A stretch of 21,058 bases of DNA, from NCBI GenBank assembly GCA_900550545.1, contig URSS01000047.1, forward strand, positions 1-21,058. Direction: 5' to 3'. The notes beneath the pieces are model-generated. The model worked only from the letters and a program-made list of their open reading frames with translations, made no database searches and was not told where the DNA came from. Source of the stretch: an uncultured Lachnobacterium sp. Lineage in GTDB: Bacteria; Bacillota; Clostridia; Lachnospirales; Lachnospiraceae. Position 1 is the first letter of the stretch; every line of letters starts with the position of its first letter. Shown one piece after another: positions 13,435 through 21,042 of this stretch. A program made the translations under genes and the position numbers.

Positions 13435-15203
13435 AAACTTTAAAACATATTCATGTCCGTATCAAAGAGGGCATGCTAAAAGATATGATCCGTCAGACAA
13501 AATGGATTTATCAATACGCAAGGCACTATTGGCTGGCCATGATTTTTTATACAGCACTCGGCCTGTTCGGCACCGTTGTCGGCCTGGGAAGCAGTGTTGT
13601 TTCCAAAGACCTGGTCGATATCATCACCGGACACCAGACCGGAAAACTTGTCCAGACATTCTGTCTTATGGTCGGCCTGTCCATCGGCAATACGCTGGTC
13701 AGTCAGATTACAAGTTATGCTTCCAACTGGATCAGTCTGAAAGTTGATGCCGAAATCAAAGCTGACATTTTCTCCAAAATGCTGGTCACTGACTGGGAAT
13801 CCATCACAAATTATCATACCGGTGATTTGCTGACACGCTGGAGTTCCGATGCCTCAACGATTTCAAGTGGTATCTTAAGCTGGATTCCAAATCTGATCAT
13901 CAATATATTCAAATTCATCAGTGCGTTCGCGATTGTCATTTATCAGGACTGGACGTTTGCCATTTTTTCCTTTATCGGCATCCCGGTATCTCTGCTCATG
14001 TCCCGTACACTGATGAACCGAATGGTAAACAACAATAAGCGAAGTGCTGCCATGAATGCGAAAATGTCCGGATTCAATCAGGAGGCCTTTTCCAACATCC
14101 AGACAATCAAAGCATTCGGTGCGATCACTACCTATATTGAAAAGTTAAAAAATCTCCAGAAAGACTATATTTCCATGCGTCTGGACTTTCAGAAAATGTC
14201 CATGGTAACTTCTTTTATCATGTCTATCGTTGGATTTTTGGTTTCTTACAGTTCTTATGGCTGGGGAATTTACCGTGTGTGGAGCGGCGCAATTACATAT
14301 GGTACGATGACACTTTTTCTCTCCCTGTCAGGTACTTTGACGGGTGCATTAAATTCACTGATCAACATGGTTCCTTCCGCCATCAGCCTGACGACCTCCG
14401 CCGGACGTCTGATGGACATCCTGGAAATGCCGCAGGAAGATTACTCCTTAGACGATGACTTCTCCCGTTTTGCAGAAAGGCATCATGGAGACGGTATCAG
14501 TCTGGAATTGCATGATATCAGTTATGCTTACCACAACAATACCGAAGTATTTGAACATGCAGATCTCGAAGCACATCCACATGAAATCATCGCTATGGTC
14601 GGTCCTTCCGGCGAGGGAAAAACAACAATGCTCCGCCTGATTCTGGCGCTTTTATGCCCACAATCCGGCGAAGGCACGCTCTCTTCCATATCGGCAGATG
14701 GTTCCTCGGAAATCCTTCCTCTGACGGCTTCCGCGCGAAAACTTTTTTCCTATGTTCCACAGGGAAACACGATGTTCTCCGGCACGATTGCAGAAAATAT
14801 GCGCGTCGTAAAACCGAATGCTACCGATGATGAAATTATTGAAGCATTAAAATCCGCCTGCGCATGGGACTTCGTCAATCGGCTGCCAGACGGCATCAAC
14901 AGCGAAATCAAGGAGCGCGGTGGCGGTTTTTCCGAAGGACAGGCCCAGCGGCTTTCCATCGCACGTGCACTGCTGCGCAAATCGCCAATTCTGTTACTGG
15001 ATGAAGCCACTTCCGCATTGGATGTTGCTACCGAACGTGCAGTATTAAAGAATATTATAAAAGATGATTACCCAAGAACCTGTATTGTCACAACACACCG
15101 CCCGACGGTGCTGAATATGTGCCAAAGAGTTTATGCGATTCGGGATAAGAAATGTGTGGTATTGGATGAAGATGAGATTGAGCGGATGGTTAAGGATTTT
15201 TAG
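13428..15203 (+). CDS. ABC exporter, fused membrane and ATPase domains
   Basis: A 591-residue half-transporter of the MsbA/lipid-peptide exporter type that should act as a dimer in the membrane. Residues about 30-320 hold six membrane segments. The ATPase domain has Walker A GPSGEGKTT (about 391-399), Q-loop YVPQGN, signature FSEGQ (about 501-505, where most have LSGGQ), Walker B ILLLDEATSALD and the switch histidine in TTHRP. There is no N-terminal C39 peptidase domain, so any leader removal must be done by another protein, such as the S24/S26 gene product. Translation is coupled to the upstream gene by the ATGTTAG overlap. The cargo is unknown; a modified peptide is the best guess from context. 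Confidence 0.88.
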   Translation: MLETLKHIHVRIKEGMLKDMIRQTKWIYQYARHYWLAMIFYTALGLFGTVVGLGSSVVSKDLVDIITGHQTGKLVQTFCLMVGLSIGNTLVSQITSYASNWISLKVDAEIKADIFSKMLVTDWESITNYHTGDLLTRWSSDASTISSGILSWIPNLIINIFKFISAFAIVIYQDWTFAIFSFIGIPVSLLMSRTLMNRMVNNNKRSAAMNAKMSGFNQEAFSNIQTIKAFGAITTYIEKLKNLQKDYISMRLDFQKMSMVTSFIMSIVGFLVSYSSYGWGIYRVWSGAITYGTMTLFLSLSGTLTGALNSLINMVPSAISLTTSAGRLMDILEMPQEDYSLDDDFSRFAERHHGDGISLELHDISYAYHNNTEVFEHADLEAHPHEIIAMVGPSGEGKTTMLRLILALLCPQSGEGTLSSISADGSSEILPLTASARKLFSYVPQGNTMFSGTIAENMRVVKPNATDDEIIEALKSACAWDFVNRLPDGINSEIKERGGGFSEGQAQRLSIARALLRKSPILLLDEATSALDVATERAVLKNIIKDDYPRTCIVTTHRPTVLNMCQRVYAIRDKKCVVLDEDEIERMVKDF

Positions 15204-15226
15204 AGCGAAAGAAAAAATAGGCAGGA

Positions 15227-15248
15227 CTGGGGACAGATCCATTCCCAG
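15227..15248 (+). terminator. Hairpin after the ABC exporter gene
   Basis: CTGGGGA (15227-15233) pairs with TTCCCAG (15242-15248) with one G-T wobble and an 8-base loop, starting 24 bases after the exporter stop. The following sequence is A/T-rich but lacks a pure T-run, so it is a weak terminator candidate. Confidence 0.4.
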
Positions 15249-15302
15249 CTTGAAATTTATTTTGAAGAACGTCTGGCAGGACGGAACCTGTAAAGCAGTC
15301 AA

Positions 15303-15333
15303 TTTTAGGCAGGTTTTATTGACATGCCTAAAA
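15303..15333 (+). promoter_or_regulatory. Inverted repeat (operator candidate) flanking a -35 box
   Basis: TTTTAGGCA (15303-15311) and TGCCTAAAA (15325-15333) are perfect 9-bp inverted copies separated by 13 bases. The -35 TTGACA lies directly before the right arm, so a bound protein would block polymerase. This is the usual layout of an autoregulated toxin-antitoxin promoter. Confidence 0.6.
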
Positions 15334-15346
15334 ACTACTGTATAAT
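15319..15346 (+). promoter_or_regulatory. Consensus sigma-A promoter upstream of toxin remnant
   Basis: Perfect TTGACA (15319-15324) and perfect TATAAT (15341-15346) with a 16-base spacer. Predicted start is near 15353, the first base of the following hairpin. It points towards the ParE/RelE-like frame. Confidence 0.8.
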
Positions 15347-15352
15347 GCAGAT

Positions 15353-15385
15353 ATGGGCAGAATCCGGAAAATCGGCTCTGCCCAT
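15353..15385 (+). ncRNA. Stable hairpin at the predicted transcript start
   Basis: ATGGGCAGA (15353-15361) and TCTGCCCAT (15377-15385) pair perfectly over 9 bp, and CCG/CGG can pair inside. The stem starts at the predicted +1 of the preceding promoter and is followed by ATTTGTAAC, not a clear T-run. It may be an attenuator or a 5'-protective stem; whether it is a distinct RNA is not shown. Confidence 0.4.
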
Positions 15386-15406
15386 TTGTAACTATTCACA
15401 AATCTT

Positions 15407-15754
15407 ATATCAGTTTTTAACGTTTACACAAAACTTGAAACGGTCTCCGAAGAAGTCCAAAATGATCTCTTAGAAATCAAGACCTATATTGAGGAAGAAT
15501 TATTAAATCCATCCGCAGCATTGGCAACCGTAAGCAAAATTACAAAAAGTCCCCGTATTTTGCAGAACCACGCTCAGGCCGGAGCTTTGCTATCTTCGAT
15601 TGCAGATATAGAGAGCAATTATCGATTTATTGTAAGCGGCAACTACATCAGCTTTTACCGTGCTTACGGCAACGAAGTTTACATTGACCGTATTCTCTAT
15701 GCCCGCCGCGATTATATGCGGATTTTATTTGGAGACAGTACAACAAAGGAATAA
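15407..15754 (+). pseudogene. ParE/RelE-family toxin, start codon lost, antitoxin absent
   Basis: The frame from 15407 to the stop at 15754 encodes about 115 residues. Its C-terminal part, YRFIVSGNYISFYRAYGNEVYIDRILYARRDYMRILFG, is typical of ParE/RelE-type type II toxins, and the N-terminal VSEEVQNDLLEIKTYIEEEL matches the first helix of the family. No ATG or GTG lies in frame where the family starts. The expected position holds ATA (15407-15409), which a single base change from ATG would explain; the first TTG (15521) would drop the N-terminal third. There is no ribosome site before it and no antitoxin gene upstream. It is probably a dead or silenced toxin left after loss of its partner. 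Confidence 0.7.
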
Positions 15755-15770
15755 CTGTGGAACACCTCAA

Positions 15771-15805
15771 AAGGCCGGTCAGAGAATCTTTCCCTGACCG
15801 GCCTT
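15771..15805. terminator. Two-way terminator between the toxin remnant and the sulfatase gene
   Basis: Perfect 12-bp arms AAGGCCGGTCAG (15771-15782) and its complement (15794-15805) around an 11-base loop, lying between convergent reading frames. On the minus strand the stem ends in TTTT, serving the sulfatase transcript; on the plus strand the tail is weaker. The 635 bases between the exporter gene and the sulfatase gene hold only this, the toxin remnant and its promoter region. Confidence 0.8.
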
Positions 15806-15838
15806 ACTCAATCTTATTCTTTGACAAACAACTCGTAA

Positions 15839-17314
15839 TCATTCCACGCCCTTTGGTGCAAAGGGATCCTCATAAATTGCATACACCCCCGGACGGCAGA
15901 GCTGTCCGGAGCCGTTGACCGCGGAGCGCACACCGTCGATCGCCGGGTCGGAATAGGTGCAGAACCATTTTTCCATCCTGCCCTTTAATTGAGTTACCAG
16001 TTTTTTATATTCCGGTAAACCGTACAGATTCTTCTCTTCTCCCGGATCGTCCACGAGGTGATACAGCTCGTGTTTTCCATAGGGATAACGGTGCACATAT
16101 TTCCATTCTTTCGTCCGGATCATGCGGACAGGCCCGTATTCGTCGAAGATCACGACCTCGTCGCGGTGCTCCCTCTGCTCGCCTTTTAAAAGCTCTGTAA
16201 AGCTTCTTCCGGGAAGTCCCGCAGGCTGCCTGTCGGATAGTCCCGTCAGCTCCAGGATCGTCGGGAGCAGATCGCAGGCGCTTATCATTTCGCTGCAGAC
16301 GGTATTTGCAGGAATGTGCCCCGGCCAGGAAATCAGAAACGGCACTTTAACTGCGGAATCATACATATTCATCGGGAATGTCCCGTTGCCCTTCCCCCAG
16401 ACGCCGTGCTGTCCCATGCTCATTCCGTTGTCCGCTGTAAAGAGGATTACGGTATTGTCTGCCAGCCCCTGTTCTTCTACTGCATCCAGCAGTCTGCCGA
16501 TCTGTTCATCCATCGCACTGATCGCCGCAAAATAGCCCCGCAGATTTTCTTCCCTCTTACCGGTTCCATATACCGCGCCGGTGCGCAGATCGGGATGATC
16601 CGGCACGTTGGGAATACTGGGAAACGTGCAGCCATCATAGTAATCGATCCACTTTGCAGGATGGTGCTCCTTTTCCCAGGGTGAATGGGGTGCAGTATAG
16701 TGGACAGACAGATAAAACGGGGCATCCCCTTCGCCCAGCTCTTTTAAATATTCCAGTGCACGATCCGTGATCAGATCTGTCACATATTCCCCATGATGCA
16801 CGGTGATTTCTCCATGGTCCACCATGTCCGGGTGGTAATAGCAGCAGCCGCCCATGCCGATGGTGTACCACTCCTGAAAGCCCTGCTGCGGTTCGATGCT
16901 GTTGCCCAGGTGCCATTTTCCGGAGAGTGCACAGTGATAGCCGTTTTGCGCCAGAATGTCCGTGTAGGTGGGCTGACCTTCCAGATAGGAAATCGGCTTC
17001 CGTTCCTGCTTATAGCCCTCGAAATAAGGATTTTCCTTTCCCTGGGCGGCAAATTTCTCGCCGTCTAAGTTTCCGCTTCTGAGCCAGTCCTGTACGCCGT
17101 GAGCGGAAGGCATTTTCCCGGTCAGAATGGATGCCCTCGCCGGAGAGCATACCGGCGAGGCACAGAAGAAGCTGTCAAACCGCATTCCCTGTTCTGCAAT
17201 TCTGTCCAGGTTGGGCGTATAAAGCTCCGGTGTCCCGGCGCAGTGCATCGCCCAGGGGCCCTGATCGTCTGCCAGAATCATGATAATATTCGGTTTTTTC
17301 CCTGTTTTTTCCAT
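15839..17314 (-). CDS. Sulfatase (type I, formylglycine-dependent), likely cytoplasmic
   Basis: Hydrolyses sulfate esters, here most likely on an imported carbohydrate. Length is 491 residues. Metal-site residues D16-D17 lie in IMILADDQG. The modification motif C56-S-P-A-R (56-60) marks C56 for conversion to formylglycine by an anaerobic sulfatase-maturing enzyme, which is not in this window. GKWHLG and the later TADNG supply other active-site residues. There is no signal peptide: the N-terminus is MEKTGKKPNII. It lies 18 bases after the binding-protein gene of an ABC sugar importer, with AAGGA upstream, so it is the last gene of that operon. The actual substrate (glycosaminoglycan, mucin or other) cannot be told from this sequence. 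Confidence 0.92.
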   Translation of the reverse strand: MEKTGKKPNIIMILADDQGPWAMHCAGTPELYTPNLDRIAEQGMRFDSFFCASPVCSPARASILTGKMPSAHGVQDWLRSGNLDGEKFAAQGKENPYFEGYKQERKPISYLEGQPTYTDILAQNGYHCALSGKWHLGNSIEPQQGFQEWYTIGMGGCCYYHPDMVDHGEITVHHGEYVTDLITDRALEYLKELGEGDAPFYLSVHYTAPHSPWEKEHHPAKWIDYYDGCTFPSIPNVPDHPDLRTGAVYGTGKREENLRGYFAAISAMDEQIGRLLDAVEEQGLADNTVILFTADNGMSMGQHGVWGKGNGTFPMNMYDSAVKVPFLISWPGHIPANTVCSEMISACDLLPTILELTGLSDRQPAGLPGRSFTELLKGEQREHRDEVVIFDEYGPVRMIRTKEWKYVHRYPYGKHELYHLVDDPGEEKNLYGLPEYKKLVTQLKGRMEKWFCTYSDPAIDGVRSAVNGSGQLCRPGVYAIYEDPFAPKGVE

Positions 17315-17332
17315 ATTATTAGATTTTCCTTT

Positions 17333-18853
17333 TTACTGCTTTGCTTTTGTTTTCTGATACTCTGCATTGACTGCCTCAAGGATCTCTTCACCGCCCTGAC
17401 TTCTCCAGGACTTGCTCAGCTGCTCTACACCCTCTTCGATGGAAAGCTTACCCTGCAGCATATCCGAAAAGTACTGGGTGTAAATATCGTCCACTGCGGC
17501 GCCGTTTTCGATCTCAACCTGCGTTTTCTGCTTAATCAGGTTCGGAACCTGGCACTGGGTCGCAAGATCAACGGTATGCAGCGCACGTTCCCGGTTCGGA
17601 TCGGTTACAGGGATGTAGTTGCTCTCCAGAGGCCAGTAGAAGGAGCCCCACGCCAGCGCGTGCGCCCAGCCATTGGGCGAGAAAGCATCCTTTGCACGCT
17701 CTTCTTCGTTGAAGACGATTTCGTCGCCATCCTTGGTGTAATGAATACCTTCGATACCAAGACGCAGCAGGTTATTTCCTTCCTCCGAAACCATGAAGTC
17801 CACAAATGCTGCCGCTTTGTCAGGGTTCTTGCAGGCTGCGGTGATACAGGTCATCATACCGCTCTTGCCCTGCTTGCTTAAGCCTCTCGCGCCGTCCGGA
17901 CCTGCGGGGGAAAGATCATAGCAGATCGAAGCGTCCGGGAACAGCTCTCTGACGCTGTTTTCATGACGGGTCACATGACGGAACAGGGGTGCAGGCATCA
18001 TGCCGGCTTTGCCCTGATAGAACTTTTCTTCTTTTTTAGACATATCATTCAACATCAGCTCCGGATCGATCGTACCTGCATCCCACAGCTCTTTGATGTA
18101 GGTCATGCCCTTTACAAACGCAGGATCTTCAAAAACGGGGATTACCTGATCGTTTTCATCCAGCGAATAGTCCGCATAGGGTAGTCCGTATGCGAAAAAT
18201 ACCCAGTCAAACTGTCCCGGCTTTTCTGCCGTGTAGCCGTATGTATTATTCTGTCCGTCGCCGTCCGGATCGTCGTTTGTGAAAGCGAGCATGACGTCTT
18301 TCATTTCATCCAACGTCTGCGGATAGGACAATCCCAAATTATCCAGCCAGTCCTGACGCATCACGATCAGGGTATTGGCCACACTGTACTGTGCAATAAA
18401 CGGCATGCCGTAATATTTTCCATTTTGTGCCGACCACTCGTAATTTTCCAGCCATGCCTTCATGCTCGGGAAGGAATCCATGTAATCATTCAGCGGAATA
18501 ACCATTCCATCATCAATCCACTGCTGGGTTGCGCTCGTCCCGTATGCACCAGTTACCACATCCGGGAAATCGCCGGACGCCATCGCAACGTTGACCTTTT
18601 CCGTATTGGCTTCCGGAACGATTTCAACCGTCAGGTCTATGCCGAGTTTTTCGTTGATCGCTTCAATAATGCGGTCGTTATCCTGAATTGCTTCTGCCGC
18701 AGCGTCGCCGGTCGTCAGCCAACGGATCGGAACCCGCTCTGCAGAATCCGCAGTGTTCTGACCACCCGAAGCGCTGTTGCCGCAGCCTGCTGCCAGAATC
18801 GTTGTCGCTGCCATCGCTGTTGCCAGAAATGCACACTTACTTCTTTTTCTCAT
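17333..18853 (-). CDS. Sugar ABC transporter substrate-binding lipoprotein (LplA/YtcQ-like)
   Basis: Extracellular family 1 binding protein, 506 residues. The signal peptide has lipobox LAAGC with the lipidated cysteine at 24, followed by a Gly/Ser/Asn-rich linker. The DPDGDGQNNTYGYT loop is the calcium-binding-like motif usual for LplA-type proteins that bind oligosaccharides. It follows the second permease by 30 bases with AGAGGG before the ATG, and precedes the sulfatase. In this operon type the ATPase is usually supplied in trans by a shared MsmX-like protein; none is encoded here. The ligand is inferred to be a sulfated oligosaccharide from the neighbour only. Confidence 0.93.
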   Translation of the reverse strand: MRKRSKCAFLATAMAATTILAAGCGNSASGGQNTADSAERVPIRWLTTGDAAAEAIQDNDRIIEAINEKLGIDLTVEIVPEANTEKVNVAMASGDFPDVVTGAYGTSATQQWIDDGMVIPLNDYMDSFPSMKAWLENYEWSAQNGKYYGMPFIAQYSVANTLIVMRQDWLDNLGLSYPQTLDEMKDVMLAFTNDDPDGDGQNNTYGYTAEKPGQFDWVFFAYGLPYADYSLDENDQVIPVFEDPAFVKGMTYIKELWDAGTIDPELMLNDMSKKEEKFYQGKAGMMPAPLFRHVTRHENSVRELFPDASICYDLSPAGPDGARGLSKQGKSGMMTCITAACKNPDKAAAFVDFMVSEEGNNLLRLGIEGIHYTKDGDEIVFNEEERAKDAFSPNGWAHALAWGSFYWPLESNYIPVTDPNRERALHTVDLATQCQVPNLIKQKTQVEIENGAAVDDIYTQYFSDMLQGKLSIEEGVEQLSKSWRSQGGEEILEAVNAEYQKTKAKQ

Positions 18854-18883
18854 TTTGTTCCCTCTTTCTTTCCCTTTTATATT

Positions 18884-19771
18884 TTACCCCTTCACTGCGC
18901 CTGCCGTCATCCCTGCTGTGAAATATTTTTGGAAAAACGGATACGCGCACATGATCGGAATAATTGCCAGCATCACAGCCGCCATCTTCATCGGCTGTCC
19001 TAATAAAAACAGGCTTTCTCCGCCGCTGGAATATGCTGCGTCATTCTGAAACAGCATCGACCGTAAAAACAGCTGCAGCGGCCATGCTTCTTTCTTATTG
19101 ATATACATAATCGCCGAGAAAAAGTCGTTCCAGTGATCGACTGCATAAAACAGCGTCACCGTCGTCAGCGCCGGTTTGGAAATCGGAAGCATGATCCTAA
19201 ACAATACGCCGATCTCCGTACATCCGTCCAAAAGCGCCGCTTCCTCCAGCTCCATCGGAAGCTCCAAGAAGAAGTTTCTTAAAATAATCAGGTTGTAGGT
19301 GTTGACCGCCGACGGCAGGATCATCGCCCACAGCGAATTCATCAGATGCAGATCCTTTACAACGATGTAGGTCGGAATAATTCCGCCGGTAAACATCATC
19401 GTACACACTGCCAGAAACATGAAGAACCGCTGTCCCTTTAAATCCTTTTTCGACAGCACATACGCCGCCATCGTCGTAATCAGCATGTTGATCAGTGTGC
19501 CGACAACCGTGATAAAAATCGAGTTCGCATACGATCTCCACAGATCGAAGCTTTTTAACATATAGGCATAGCCTTCAAACGACCATTCGTCCGGCCATAA
19601 ATGGATGTTCGTCGCCAGATAGCTTTTCAGCGAGGAAAACGAAACAACCAGGCAGTCCCAGAACGGGTAAAAGGTTGTCAGCCCCAGCAGAATCAGAAAA
19701 ATCAGATTTACTGTGTCAAAAATCCTGCTGCCGACAGAAACCTTGATTTTTTTCGGCTTTTCCCTGCTCAT
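18884..19771 (-). CDS. Sugar ABC transporter permease (LplC/YtcP-like, MalG family)
   Basis: Second membrane subunit of the importer, 295 residues. It has about six membrane segments and the EAA loop ELPMELEEAALLDGCTEIGV that contacts the ATPase, followed by PISKPAL. The C-terminus ends FFQKYFTAGMTAGAVKG, typical of LplC/YtcP. Its ATG overlaps the stop of the preceding permease by 1 base (TGATG), so the two are translated together. Confidence 0.94.
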   Translation of the reverse strand: MSREKPKKIKVSVGSRIFDTVNLIFLILLGLTTFYPFWDCLVVSFSSLKSYLATNIHLWPDEWSFEGYAYMLKSFDLWRSYANSIFITVVGTLINMLITTMAAYVLSKKDLKGQRFFMFLAVCTMMFTGGIIPTYIVVKDLHLMNSLWAMILPSAVNTYNLIILRNFFLELPMELEEAALLDGCTEIGVLFRIMLPISKPALTTVTLFYAVDHWNDFFSAIMYINKKEAWPLQLFLRSMLFQNDAAYSSGGESLFLLGQPMKMAAVMLAIIPIMCAYPFFQKYFTAGMTAGAVKG

Positions 19772-20733
19772 CAGTAAATTCCCTCCTCTCCTGCCATGCG
19801 TGCTGTCTTGTTTGCAATGACAACCAGTGCAAAGTTGATCACGGATTTAAACAAGCCGACCGCTGTCGCCAGCTCAAATTTGCCTTCCTGCAAGCCCATC
19901 CGGTATACATAGGTATCGATGATATCCGCCGTCCCGTATACGCCTGGATGATACAATACGAAAATCTGTTCAAAGCCCGCCTGCATCAGTCCGCCGATTC
20001 TCGTAATCAGCACAACGATAATAATAGAACGGATACACGGCAATGTGATATGTAACAGCTTCTGCCACCGGTTCGCCCCGTCCACGGTCGCCGCCTCGTA
20101 CAGCTGCGGATCGATTCCGGTGATCGCCGCCAGATAGATAATCGTGTTCCAGCCGAACGTTTTCCAGATCATCGAAACGACCATCGTGCCGACGAAATAC
20201 TTTTCATCTGTCAAAAATCCGATCGGTGCAAAGCCGAGCGCCTTGATGACGCCGTTGACAATACCCGAATCCATCGATAACAGGCTTGTCAGAATACCGC
20301 CCAGAACGACCCAGGAAATAAAATTCGGAATGTAAATCGCTGTCTGGATGACCCGTTTTACCTTTCCAAGCCGCAGCTCATTTAAAAGCAGCGCAATGAT
20401 AATCGGAAACGGAAATCCGAAAATCAGTCGGATCAGGCTGATCCGGATCGTGTTCCAGAAAACGGAATAAAACTTTTCCATTCCAAACAGCTTTTGGAAC
20501 ATTTCCGTCCCCGCCCACGGACTTTTCCAGATTCCAAGCATCGGATTGAAATCCTTGAATGCAATTGTTACGCCGTACATCGGAACGTAACAGAAAATGA
20601 TGTAATACAGAATCGCCGGAAGCAGCATCAGATACAGATATTTATGCTTCCAGAAATACAGTGCTGCCTTCTGCAGGCCCCCCTGCTGTCGGCCCTTTGA
20701 AAGTGCTGCGGTTTTTTCCCTCTTTCCCGTCAT
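19771..20733 (-). CDS. Sugar ABC transporter permease (LplB-like, MalF family)
   Basis: First membrane subunit of the importer, about 320 residues. It begins with a basic, soluble leader and then a first membrane segment YLYLMLLPAILYYIIFCYV, followed by the family's YGVTIAFKDFNP. The EAA loop is QLYEAATVDGANRWQKLLHITLP. I chose the ATG at 20733, preceded by GGAGG with a 7-base spacing. An upstream in-frame ATG at 20853 would add 40 residues rich in Arg/Lys/Gly that do not resemble the family. It is the first gene of the LplB-LplC-LplA-sulfatase operon. Confidence 0.94.
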   Translation of the reverse strand: MTGKREKTAALSKGRQQGGLQKAALYFWKHKYLYLMLLPAILYYIIFCYVPMYGVTIAFKDFNPMLGIWKSPWAGTEMFQKLFGMEKFYSVFWNTIRISLIRLIFGFPFPIIIALLLNELRLGKVKRVIQTAIYIPNFISWVVLGGILTSLLSMDSGIVNGVIKALGFAPIGFLTDEKYFVGTMVVSMIWKTFGWNTIIYLAAITGIDPQLYEAATVDGANRWQKLLHITLPCIRSIIIVVLITRIGGLMQAGFEQIFVLYHPGVYGTADIIDTYVYRMGLQEGKFELATAVGLFKSVINFALVVIANKTARMAGEEGIY

Positions 20734-20759
20734 GTACCTTCCTCCCTCTCTTTTTTTCT

Positions 20760-20805
20760 GAAACAGTCCTGTTCCGTAAATGCTGCCCGCCTGGTGGCTG
20801 CAGCC
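20760..20805 (-). promoter_or_regulatory. Short palindromes in the leader of the sugar operon
   Basis: GAAACAG (20760-20766) and CTGTTCC (20769-20775) form a 16-bp near-palindrome with one mismatch, and GGCTGCAGCC (20796-20805) is a perfect 10-bp palindrome. They lie between the predicted promoter and the permease ATG at 20733. Either could bind a regulator or fold in RNA; I cannot assign them. Confidence 0.3.
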
Positions 20806-20838
20806 CCTTTGCGTTTTTTTGTTTCCGTTTCTGAGGTC

Positions 20839-20867
20839 ATTATATAAAAACACAGCTCTGTTAAAAA
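20839..20867 (-). promoter_or_regulatory. Promoter candidate of the sugar ABC-sulfatase operon
   Basis: On the minus strand a perfect TATAAT (20839-20844) has only a weak TTTTTA (20862-20867) 17 bases upstream. The start would be near 20832, giving a leader of about 100 bases. A weak -35 would fit an activator-dependent sugar operon. Confidence 0.5.
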
Positions 20868-20941
20868 TTAAAAAATCCGACCTATTTTGTTACATTTATA
20901 ACGATTTCAAAAAAGCCTTGATCTATCACCCCTTTATTGAC

Positions 20942-21019
20942 TTTTTGCAACTTTTTGACTTTATTTTTTGCAGATTCATCGGATTTTTGCTATCCATTTT
21001 TGCACTCCCTTTCTTTTGC
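20942..21019. repeat. Recurring TTTTTGCA-like words in divergent intergenic region
   Basis: TTTTTGCA occurs at 20942-20949, 20965-20972 and 20997-21004, with related TTTTTGC at 20984-20990 and TTTTGC at 21014-21019. The spacings are irregular (about 23, 19, 13 and 17). The 325 bases right of the LplB start hold no gene within the window; this T-rich repeat cluster is its main content. It may be regulator binding sites or just low-complexity DNA. Confidence 0.35.
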
Positions 21020-21042
21020 TTTGTGCATTTTTTCGGTATAAT
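21014..21042 (+). promoter_or_regulatory. Rightward promoter candidate near window edge
   Basis: Perfect TATAAT (21037-21042) on the plus strand with a poor -35 (TTTTGC, 21014-21019) at 17 bases. It points out of the window, to a gene divergent from the sugar operon; a regulator would be usual there, but nothing of it is visible. Confidence 0.45.

Noticed and set aside
15133..15345. Small plus-strand frame after the exporter as a peptide precursor
   Set aside because: It overlaps the exporter C-terminus in another frame, has no ribosome site and runs through the downstream promoter elements, so it is not a credible precursor.
15204..15838. Insertion sequence or transposase remnant around the toxin
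   Set aside because: No terminal inverted repeats with target duplication and no transposase-like translation were found; the hairpins are explained by promoter, operator and terminator roles.
17099..17881. 260-codon plus-strand open frame opposite the sulfatase and binding-protein genes
   Set aside because: It spans the junction of two firmly identified minus-strand genes and has no recognisable domain.
20942..21019. CRISPR array from the TTTTTGCA repeats
   Set aside because: Units are only 6-8 bases and unevenly spaced, far from CRISPR repeat size and regularity.
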